From assembly GCF_003664585.1 (NCBI RefSeq), contig NZ_RCHI01000006.1, forward strand, positions 124,001-188,000: a stretch of DNA of 64,000 nucleotides, given 5' to 3'. Under the pieces are notes generated by a model. The model did not search any database. It was not told the origin of the DNA and was given only the letters and a program-made list of their open reading frames with translations. Below are positions 16,066-23,103 of this stretch, piece by piece (position 1 is the first letter of the stretch; every line of letters starts with the position of its first letter). The translations under genes and the position numbers were made by a program. The stretch comes from Paenirhodobacter hankyongi (GTDB lineage: Bacteria > Pseudomonadota > Alphaproteobacteria > Rhodobacterales > Rhodobacteraceae).

Positions 16066-17024
16066 GGCGCGGTCAGCACCACCACCTTGCCGGTCGAGCG
16101 CCGCGTGCGCAGCATCTCGAGCGCCTCGGCGGTCTGCTCGAGCGGGAAGCGGGCCGAGATATGCGGCGTCAGCCCGCCCTCGGCGAACCAGCCGAAGAGC
16201 GTCGCCATCGACGTGGTCAGCACCTTCGGATCGAGCGTGAGATAGCCGCCCCAGTAGAGACCGTGGATCTCGAGGTTCTTCACCAGCGCGTGGTTCAGCT
16301 TCAGCATGGGCGGCTCGCCCGCGGCAAAGCCGATCACCAGGAACCGCCCGCCCGGCTTCAGCGCGGCAAAGGCGGCCTCGCCCGCGGCCCCGCCAAGCGC
16401 GTCATAGACGACATCGGCCCCGCCCGCGGCCTTCAGCGCGGCCTTGAGATCGGGCGTCTCGCTGTCGATCAGCACATCGGCGCCGGCGGCCTGCGCCACG
16501 GCCAGCTTTTCCTGCCCACGGGCCAGCGCGATCACCCGCGCCCCCATCCGCTTGCCGATCTCGACCGCGGTCAGCCCGACGCCGCCGGCCGCGCCCAGCA
16601 CCACGAGCGTCTCGCCCGGCGCAAGCCGCGCGCGGGTCGACAGCGCGACATGCGAGGTGCCATAGGCGATCTGGAACGCCGCCGCCGCCTCGAAGCTCAT
16701 CGCCTCGGGCAGGGGGGTGCAGCGCGTCTCGGGAAAGACGCCGGCCTCGGCCAGCCCGCCTTGGCCCGAGAACACCGCAACCCGGGTGCCGGGCGCGATC
16801 GTCGTGCCCGGACCGGCCGCGGTGACGGTGCCGGCCAGTTCCATTCCCATCACGAAGGGGCAGGCGGGGGTGTCCTGATATTTCCCCTCGATCATCAGCA
16901 GGTCGGCGAAGTTGAGCCCGCAGGCGGCGATCGCGACGGAAAGCTCGCCCGGACCCGGGGCGGGCAGGGGCAGCTCGGTCAGGGTCGGGGCGGTCTTCGT
17001 CTCGCTCAGCAGGATGGCGCGCAT
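16038..17024 (-). CDS. NADPH:quinone oxidoreductase family protein (zinc-free MDR)
   Basis: A 328-residue medium-chain reductase of the quinone oxidoreductase class. Seen: CGLNFADLLMIEGKYQ (residues about 35-50), the NADPH site VLGAAGGVGLTAVEIGKRMG (about 147-166) and LEMLRTRRSTGKVVV at the end. Zinc ligands are absent. Members act on quinones or enoyl-CoA/enal substrates; the substrate is not evident. GAGGAGACG precedes the ATG at 17024. An ScfR/PccR-like operator (TTTGCAAA dyad) lies 145 bases upstream, so a link to short-chain acyl-CoA metabolism is possible. Its 3' end overlaps the LysR gene. Confidence 0.85.
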   Translation of the reverse strand: MRAILLSETKTAPTLTELPLPAPGPGELSVAIAACGLNFADLLMIEGKYQDTPACPFVMGMELAGTVTAAGPGTTIAPGTRVAVFSGQGGLAEAGVFPETRCTPLPEAMSFEAAAAFQIAYGTSHVALSTRARLAPGETLVVLGAAGGVGLTAVEIGKRMGARVIALARGQEKLAVAQAAGADVLIDSETPDLKAALKAAGGADVVYDALGGAAGEAAFAALKPGGRFLVIGFAAGEPPMLKLNHALVKNLEIHGLYWGGYLTLDPKVLTTSMATLFGWFAEGGLTPHISARFPLEQTAEALEMLRTRRSTGKVVVLTAPQAAMAEGR

Positions 17025-17390
17025 CGTCTCCTCGGGTCGCTTGGTCGGGCCGGGTGGGCCGGCCGAAATCGGTGTCAGGATAACGGCGGGAGGCGGAGCC
17101 GACCAGACCGCCGTTCGTCGGAGCGACGAATCAACCGCGTTGCAGGCTGAGAGGATTTCCCTCGGGGAATTTGCAAATTGCATTGCAAAATGCAAAACAC
17201 GCTGAGCGCGAAATCAGTTTCTCGACTGCGCCCTTGGGCTGATTTCTTTGAACCTGACCAAAAGGACAAGTCGGCTTGCGGCGGGGTGCCGACGAGACCT
17301 GTCTTTTTGGATAGGTTTGCGGTTTTGCGCCGGATTCCCCGCTTTGAGCCGTGATATCCAGAGAAAATAAAGTGGCTTGAGGACGATTGA
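17025..17390. other. 366-base intergenic region between divergent genes
   Basis: There is no protein-coding frame I trust. The region holds the TTTGCAAA-type operator (17170-17198), a run of short dyads, and ACCTGTC...GATAGGT (17297-17316) in front of the XRE gene. AT content is higher than in the surroundings, as expected for control DNA. No tRNA or other RNA gene is seen. Confidence 0.5.
17170..17198. promoter_or_regulatory. ScfR/PccR-type operator
   Basis: TTTGCAAA (17170-17177), 4 bases, ATTGCAAA (17182-17189), then a third half-site TGCAAAAC. The published PccR motif of Rhodobacter sphaeroides is TTTGCAAA-N4-TTTGCAAA as I recall it; this is one mismatch away with the same spacing. It could serve the reductase gene to the left or the XRE gene to the right. 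Confidence 0.55.
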
Positions 17391-17759
17391 ATGACACACC
17401 CGGTTGATGTCCACGTGGGCAAGCGCATCCGCCATCGTCGTTGGATGATCGGCATGACCCAGCAGCAACTGGCCGACAAGGTCGGTATTAAATTTCAGCA
17501 GATTCAGAAATACGAAACCGGGATGAACCGTGTGTCGGCCTCCCGTCTTTGGGACATCGCCGACGCGCTCGAAGTGCCCGTCTCCTTCTTCTTCGAAGGT
17601 CTTGCCGGCGAGGCGCCGGTGACCGGCGCGGCCGCTCCGGCAGCCGACCTGATGGCCGACAAGGAGGCGCTTGCGCTGGTGCGCTCCTATTATGCCATCC
17701 CCGAGGCGCAGCGCCGCCGCCTGTTCGAGCTGGCGAAGGTGCTGTCCGACGCGGCCTGA
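17391..17759 (+). CDS. XRE-family HTH transcriptional regulator
   Basis: A 122-residue regulator with one Cro/CI-type helix-turn-helix (residues about 10-65: VGKRIRHRRWMIGMTQQQLA, GIKFQQIQKYETGMNRVSAS) and a short helical C-terminus. This size and the QQQLADKVGIKFQQIQKYE signature match a regulator that is conserved and usually single-copy in alphaproteobacteria, sometimes linked to surface and quorum traits. Its targets here are unknown. The ATG lies after TTGAGGACG. A 366-base non-coding region upstream, with dyads, suggests complex control. hisN follows after 77 bases. Confidence 0.85.
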   Translation: MTHPVDVHVGKRIRHRRWMIGMTQQQLADKVGIKFQQIQKYETGMNRVSASRLWDIADALEVPVSFFFEGLAGEAPVTGAAAPAADLMADKEALALVRSYYAIPEAQRRRLFELAKVLSDAA

Positions 17760-17836
17760 AAGCCGCCGGCGGAACCGCGGGGTTGACCCGATGCAGGGGG
17801 GCGGTTACCGCTCCCCTTGTCATTTGGAGGGGTGCC

Positions 17837-18658
17837 ATGTCGCCGCAACTGTCGTCCACCGAAACCGCCGATCTGATCGCCACCGCCGAGGCGCTGGCCG
17901 ATGCCGCCCGGCGCGAGAGCCTGCGTCACTTCCGCACCGCGGGCGGGCTTGCCGCCGAGACCAAGGAGACCGAGCGCTTCGACCCGGTGACCGTGGCCGA
18001 CCGCGCCGCCGAGCGGGCGATGCGCGAGATCCTGGCCGTACGGCGGCCGAAGGACGGCATCTATGGCGAGGAATACGGTGTCGTGCGCGGCGAAAGCGGG
18101 CTGACCTGGGTGCTCGATCCGATCGACGGCACCCGCGGTTACATGTCGGGCACGCCGACCTGGGGGGTGCTGGTCGCGCTCTCCGAGGAGACCGCCGAGG
18201 GGCCGGGCCAGCCGCTGCTGGGGGTGATCGATCAGCCCTATATCGGCGAGCGCTTCGTCGGCGGTTTCGGTGCGGCGCAGGTGACCGGTCCGCTGGGGCG
18301 CGCCGAGCTTGCCGTGCGCGCGCCGCGCAAGCTGTCCGATGCGATCCTGTTCTCGACCTTCCCCGAGGTCGGCACCGCCGAGGAGGGCGCGGCCTTCGCC
18401 CGCCTGTCGCGCGAGGTGAAGCTGACCCGCTATGGCACCGACTGCTACGCCTATGCGCTGATCGCGGCGGGGCAGATCGACCTGGTCGTCGAGGCCGGGC
18501 TGCAGCCCTATGACGTCGGCGCGCCGATCGCGGTGATCGAGGCCGCAGGCGGCGTCGTCACCGACTGGGAAGGCGGCCCCGCCTGGCGCGGCGGCCGCGT
18601 GCTGGCCGCGGCGAATGCCGAGATCCATGCCGCCGCGATGGCGGTGCTCAACGCCTGA
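17837..18658 (+). CDS. hisN: Histidinol-phosphatase, inositol-monophosphatase fold (HisN)
   Basis: A 273-residue Mg2+-dependent phosphatase of the IMPase superfamily. The metal sites are visible: Glu78/Glu79 (YGEEYG), Asp94 and Asp97 in WVLDPIDGTRGY, and the late LQPYDVGAPIAVIEAAGG. The FDPVTVADRAAE segment is typical of HisN-type members, which dephosphorylate histidinol phosphate in histidine synthesis; other IMPase substrates remain possible. TTGGAGGGG precedes the ATG at 17837, and the frame extending to 17549 overlaps the XRE gene. A structured repeat element starts 27 bases after the stop. Confidence 0.85.
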   Translation: MSPQLSSTETADLIATAEALADAARRESLRHFRTAGGLAAETKETERFDPVTVADRAAERAMREILAVRRPKDGIYGEEYGVVRGESGLTWVLDPIDGTRGYMSGTPTWGVLVALSEETAEGPGQPLLGVIDQPYIGERFVGGFGAAQVTGPLGRAELAVRAPRKLSDAILFSTFPEVGTAEEGAAFARLSREVKLTRYGTDCYAYALIAAGQIDLVVEAGLQPYDVGAPIAVIEAAGGVVTDWEGGPAWRGGRVLAAANAEIHAAAMAVLNA

Positions 18659-18684
18659 GCGGGCCACCGGCCGCGGTCGGGCGA

Positions 18685-18753
18685 GGGGGCCTTCCGCCCC
18701 CACTTTCGCTTGCGCGAAATTCACCCCCCGAGGATATTTGAGGCAATTGGAAG
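18685..18753 (+). repeat. Structured intergenic repeat, copy A
   Basis: Hairpin GGGGGC-CTTCC-GCCCCC (18685-18701), second hairpin TTTCGC-TTGC-GCGAAA (18704-18719), then the conserved tail ATTCACCCCCCGAGG / ATATTTGAGGCAATTGGAAG ending 11 bases before the deaminase start codon. It has the same layout as copy D at 63442-63510. Confidence 0.75.
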
Positions 18754-18764
18754 GGGGAGGGAGC

Positions 18765-20102
18765 ATGCGTGAGATCGTGATCCGCGGTGCAGAGGTCGTC
18801 GTCACCATGGACGGCGCGCGCCGCGAGCTGAAGGGCGCCGATGTGCTGGTCCGCGGCGGGGTCATCGCCGCGGTGGGCGAGGGGCTGGGCAGCGCGGGCG
18901 AGGTGGTCTCGGCACGCGGCTGCGTGGTGACGCCGGGGCTCGTGAACACCCACCACCACCTTTACCAGAGCCTGACGCGGGCGGTACCGGGCGGGCAGGA
19001 TGCGCTGCTCTTCGGCTGGCTGACCACGCTCTATCCGATCTGGGCGAAGATGGGGCCCGAGGAGATCCGGGTCTCGGCGCTGACCGGGCTGGCCGAACTT
19101 GCGCTGAGCGGCTGCACCCTGACCTCGGATCACCTCTATCTCTTCCCGAACGGTGCGCGGCTCGAGGACACGATTGCCGCGGCGGGCGAGATCGGGCTGC
19201 GCTTTCACCCGACGCGCGGCGCGATGTCGATCGGCGAGAGCGCGGGCGGGTTGCCGCCCGACAGTCTGGTCGAACGCGAGGAGGCGATCCTGAACGACTG
19301 CATCCGCGTCATCGACGCCTTCCACGACCCGCGCCCGGGGGCGATGGTGCGGGTGGGGGTGGCGCCGTGCTCGCCCTTTTCGGTCTCGCGCGGGCTGATG
19401 CGGGACGCGGCGCTTCTGGCGCGCGACAAGGGGGTGATGCTGCACACCCATCTGGCCGAGAATGACGAGGACATCGCCTATTCTCTGGCGCAGTTCGGCT
19501 GTCGGCCCGGGCAATATGCCGAGGATCTGGGCTGGACCGGCGATGACGTCTGGCACGCGCATTGCGTCAAGCTCGATACGGCCGAGATTGACCTGTTCGC
19601 CCGCAGCCGCACGGGTGTCGCGCATTGCCCCTGTTCGAATTGCCGGCTCGGCTCGGGCATCGCGCCGGTGCGGGCGATGCGCGACGCCGGCGTGCGGGTC
19701 GGGCTGGGCGTCGACGGCTCGGCGAGCAACGATGCCGGCAATCTGATCGGCGAGGCGCGGCAGGCGATGCTGCTGCAGCGCGTGCAGAACGGCGCCGATG
19801 CGATGTCGGTGCGCGAGGCGCTGGAGATCGCGACGCTCGGCGGTGCGCAGGTTTTGGGCCGCGACGATTGCGGCAGTCTGGCGCCCGGGCAGCGCGCCGA
19901 TATCGCGGTCTGGGATGTCTCGGGGCTTGAGGCGGCCGGCGCCTGGGACCCGGTCGCGGCGCTGCTTCTCGCGGGGCCGCCGCGGGTCAGGCACCTCTTC
20001 GTCGAGGGCCGGCAGGTCGTGCGTGACGGCCGTCTGACCACCATCGATCTGCCGCGGGTGATCGAGGAGCAGACCCGCCTTGCCCGCGCGCTGGCGGGCT
20101 GA
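18765..20102 (+). CDS. 8-oxoguanine deaminase (amidohydrolase family)
   Basis: A 445-residue amidohydrolase of the TrzN/AtzB/8-oxoguanine deaminase group, expected to deaminate 8-oxoguanine (or isocytosine-like bases) to urate. Metal ligands: the first strand PGLVNTHHHLYQSL, the later LHTHLAENDEDI, the His in DVWHAHCVKLD and the Asp in GLGVDGSASND. The phrase SGCTLTSDHLYLFPNG with its Cys is typical of the 8-oxoguanine subgroup. GGGGGAGGGAGC precedes the ATG at 18765, right after repeat copy A. It may work with the guanine deaminase and the purine/pyrimidine permease elsewhere in the window. Confidence 0.85.
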   Translation: MREIVIRGAEVVVTMDGARRELKGADVLVRGGVIAAVGEGLGSAGEVVSARGCVVTPGLVNTHHHLYQSLTRAVPGGQDALLFGWLTTLYPIWAKMGPEEIRVSALTGLAELALSGCTLTSDHLYLFPNGARLEDTIAAAGEIGLRFHPTRGAMSIGESAGGLPPDSLVEREEAILNDCIRVIDAFHDPRPGAMVRVGVAPCSPFSVSRGLMRDAALLARDKGVMLHTHLAENDEDIAYSLAQFGCRPGQYAEDLGWTGDDVWHAHCVKLDTAEIDLFARSRTGVAHCPCSNCRLGSGIAPVRAMRDAGVRVGLGVDGSASNDAGNLIGEARQAMLLQRVQNGADAMSVREALEIATLGGAQVLGRDDCGSLAPGQRADIAVWDVSGLEAAGAWDPVAALLLAGPPRVRHLFVEGRQVVRDGRLTTIDLPRVIEEQTRLARALAG

Positions 20103-20108
20103 GGCCGC

Positions 20109-20762
20109 TCAGAGCAGCCCGCGCCGCGCCGCCTCGATCGCCGCCTCGGCGCGCGAGGCGATGTTCAGCTTGCGGTAGATGTTCTTCACATGCGTGCCCA
20201 CGGTCTGTGCGCCGATGCCGAGGGCATGGGCCGCCTCGGGGATGGTCAGGCCGCGGCCGATGGCGCGCAGCACCTCGGTTTCGCGCTGCGTCAGGGCGAC
20301 GGCGGGGTCGACCGGGGCCGGCGTGGCGGGGCTGCGCAGCCGCTCGAGCAGGCGCCGTGCGATCCGCGGCGAGATCGCCACCTCGCCGCGTTCGAGCCCG
20401 GCAAGCCGCGCCTCGATCCCGGCCAGATCCTCGCCCTTCAGCAGATAGCCATGCGCCCCCGCGCCAAGCGCGCGCAGCACCGTGCCGTCATCCTCGAAGA
20501 CGGTGGTGACGATCGCCGTGGCGTTGGTGTCGCCCGCCAGCTCGGCGATCAGCGCATCGCCCGAACCGTCGGGCAGGCCGAGGTCGACAAGCGCGATCAA
20601 CGGCCGGTCGATGTCGCGGTTCCGGCGCAGCCAGTCGCGCGCCTCGGCGAGCGAGCCGGCCTCGCCCGGGCGGGCGCCGAAGATCCGCGCCGCCAGCTCG
20701 GCCATCGCGCGGCGCAGCGGCGCCATGTCCTCCACGATCAGCACCTGTCGGTCCCCGTCCAT
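20109..20762 (-). CDS. NarL/LuxR-type response regulator
   Basis: A 217-residue response regulator: receiver domain (residues about 7-125) with phospho-acceptor Asp60 in IALVDLGLPDGSG, and a C-terminal LuxR HTH (ALTQRETEVLRAIGRGLTIPEAA, then GIGAQTVGTHVKNIYRKLNI). Start 20762 is preferred because GGGGAGG stands directly before it; the ATG at 20828 would also be possible. It follows the histidine kinase gene in the same direction with a gap of about 70 bases and forms its partner. The targets are unknown; the divergent autotransporter is a candidate. Confidence 0.88.
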   Translation of the reverse strand: MDGDRQVLIVEDMAPLRRAMAELAARIFGARPGEAGSLAEARDWLRRNRDIDRPLIALVDLGLPDGSGDALIAELAGDTNATAIVTTVFEDDGTVLRALGAGAHGYLLKGEDLAGIEARLAGLERGEVAISPRIARRLLERLRSPATPAPVDPAVALTQRETEVLRAIGRGLTIPEAAHALGIGAQTVGTHVKNIYRKLNIASRAEAAIEAARRGLL

Positions 20763-20831
20763 CGCGCCTCCCCTCGGTTCGTTTGCGGCAGCTGGCGCAT
20801 CCTGCAGCGCGGTGCGCGCCCGCGCCATCCC

Positions 20832-22955
20832 TCAGCCACGGGACGCGAGCGGCAGGCGCAGCTCGACCGCCGTGCCCGTGGCCGCGCTGTGCAGCGCGAT
20901 CTCGCCGCCCGTCTCCTCGATCCGGCGGCGGATGTTGCGCAGCCCGTTGCCCGGCCGCGCCGCGCCCTCGGCCGCCAGGCCGCACCCGTCATCGGCAAAG
21001 CGCAGCGCCAGCGTCCCGCCCGAAAGGCTGCAGCCGACCTGCACCTGTGCCGCGCCCGAGTGGCGGATGGCGTTGCTTGCCAGCTCGCGCAGCACCGAGA
21101 CCAGCACCCGGCCAAGCGGCGCGGGCACCGGGCGGGTGTCGTCGAAGGCCGCGCCCGCGGGCCAGTCGGCGCCGATCCCCGCCAGCGCCAGCCGGCTCAC
21201 CGTCTCGTGGCGCAGATCGGCGAGCAGCTCGCCCAGGGGCCGCTCGGGCCCGGTCATGCCGTCGATGATCTGGCGCATGTCCGACATCGCCTCGCGCAGC
21301 TCGGCCCGCACCGCGGCCAGATCCTCGCGGTGCAGCGAGGTCATCAGCCGTGCGCCGACGTCGTCGTGCAGATCGCGCGCGATCCGGGCGCGCTCGGTCG
21401 CGACGCCGCGGTCATAGGCGGCGCGCGCCTCGTCCATCTCGCGCACGAGGGTCAGCAGCGCGGCCGCGACCGCGCGGTCGGCACTGCCGAAAAGCTGCCG
21501 GCCCTGTCCGGCAAAGCCGAGCAGCAGCCCCGCGCCGCCGACCGGCGAGGGCACGGCCAGCCGGCGGCCGTCGTCGCGGATCTCGAGCGCGTCGCAGCCG
21601 CAGGGGGTGATCTCGAGCGGCGCGAACTGCGCGGCCAGAAGCGCCTGCCAGCGCGCCGCGCGGTCGGTCGACGAGACGGCGAAGGCCACCTCGCTCGCGC
21701 CGCGCAGAAGCAGGATGTCGCGCCGGTTGCGTCGCGCGTCGAGGCGGCGCAGCAGGATCTCGCGGGCGGGCAGCCAGGCGATGACGGCGGCCAGGAACGG
21801 CAGCGACAGGGTCCAGCCCGCCCCCGTCGCCAGCACGAGGACCAGATCGAGGACCAGCACCGCGAGCAGCACCAGTGCTGCGACGGTGGCCTTCACCGCC
21901 CAGCTGCCGAGATCGAAGAGCCGATAGCGCGAGATTGCCACCGCCAGCGCCAGATAGACCAGAAGCAGCGCGCAGGCCGTGACCTGGATCGGCAGCAGGT
22001 CGCGTCCGATCAGCAGCTGCGGCACGAAGTTCAGCGCGGTGAACAGGCTGATGCAGATGACGAGCGCCGCGCCGACAAGACGGAAGGCCGCGCGGTGGGC
22101 CGGGTCGGTGCGCGCGCGTCGCGCTTGCAGGCCCGCGGTGGCCAGGATCGCCACGCCGAGGCCGAGCGCATTGAGCAGATGCAGCGTCGGCACGTCGCGC
22201 CAGGGCAGGGCGACACCGGCGACCCAGACCCCGACAAGCCAGAGCGCGACGGCGTAAAGCGCCCCGCGCGGCACGATCGGGAAGGGGTGGCGGGCAAACA
22301 GCACAAGCAGCGCGAGTGCCCACAGATAGGTGGCAAGGTAATTCGCCTGCGTGTTCCAGTAATGCAGCGCCGGCCCGCTGGCGGGGCTTGCCTGCACGTT
22401 GATCGCCAGCGTCACCGTCACCACGGCCAGCGCCGCCCCGTTCGCGAACAGCGCCCGGGAGGTCCAGTCGCGCGGTCGCACCACCCCGGGCCAGAGCCCG
22501 ATCAGCAGCGCGCAAAGCCCCATGCCGAGCGAGAGCACCGCGCTTGGCGCCAGTGTCGCGAGCCCCCCCGGAAGCGCCCGCGCCGGCACAAGCCGCCCGT
22601 CGGGCAGGCGCAGGGCAAGGCCGGGCTCGGTCAGCAGCGCGGCAAGCCGGGCACGGTCGCGCCATTCGGCGGCGTTCTCGGCCGGGCTGCCGCGGAATTC
22701 GCTCGTCGACAGGAACCGCACCATCGGCGCCAGCAGAGGCGCGCTGCCATCCGGCGCGACGATCGCGGCAGGGGCGGTCTCGTCGAAGGGGCCGGCGCCC
22801 GTGACCTCGACCATACCGGCCGCGCCAGGGCGGATCTCGAAGCTCGTGCGGGGCAGCTGTGCCACGGCAAGGGCCGCGAGGGCCATGCAGGCCAGCGCCA
22901 GCGCCGCGAAAAGCGCGAAGGCCGTGGCGGGGCTTTTCAGAAGCGAGATCGGCAT
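20832..22955 (-). CDS. Multi-pass sensor histidine kinase (NarX/DegS class)
   Basis: A 707-residue membrane sensor kinase. One N-terminal span (about 12-33) is followed by a roughly 100-residue periplasmic segment, then eight or so hydrophobic spans between residues 137 and 395. A cytosolic linker with a CGC motif (Cys452, Cys454) comes next, then a HisKA_3 dimerisation helix with the phospho-accepting His530 in ARIARDLHDDVGARL, and an HATPase domain (ELASNAIRHSG, GNGLRNIRRRIEETGG). The stimulus is unknown. The response regulator lies just downstream. The start is 148 bases from the divergent autotransporter gene. Confidence 0.88.
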   Translation of the reverse strand: MPISLLKSPATAFALFAALALACMALAALAVAQLPRTSFEIRPGAAGMVEVTGAGPFDETAPAAIVAPDGSAPLLAPMVRFLSTSEFRGSPAENAAEWRDRARLAALLTEPGLALRLPDGRLVPARALPGGLATLAPSAVLSLGMGLCALLIGLWPGVVRPRDWTSRALFANGAALAVVTVTLAINVQASPASGPALHYWNTQANYLATYLWALALLVLFARHPFPIVPRGALYAVALWLVGVWVAGVALPWRDVPTLHLLNALGLGVAILATAGLQARRARTDPAHRAAFRLVGAALVICISLFTALNFVPQLLIGRDLLPIQVTACALLLVYLALAVAISRYRLFDLGSWAVKATVAALVLLAVLVLDLVLVLATGAGWTLSLPFLAAVIAWLPAREILLRRLDARRNRRDILLLRGASEVAFAVSSTDRAARWQALLAAQFAPLEITPCGCDALEIRDDGRRLAVPSPVGGAGLLLGFAGQGRQLFGSADRAVAAALLTLVREMDEARAAYDRGVATERARIARDLHDDVGARLMTSLHREDLAAVRAELREAMSDMRQIIDGMTGPERPLGELLADLRHETVSRLALAGIGADWPAGAAFDDTRPVPAPLGRVLVSVLRELASNAIRHSGAAQVQVGCSLSGGTLALRFADDGCGLAAEGAARPGNGLRNIRRRIEETGGEIALHSAATGTAVELRLPLASRG

Positions 22956-23103
22956 CGTACCTCCCGGGGCGCCTGCTTTTGATAGCGGCGCGCCAGAGCT
23001 CCCGCCAGTGGTCTTGCGGCGCGCCTCCCGTGATCCGGGGATGCCGCGGCGGGGGGCTCGCGGCTAGGCTCTCGCGACGGCAGTCTTTCGGGGAAAGTCC
23101 TTC

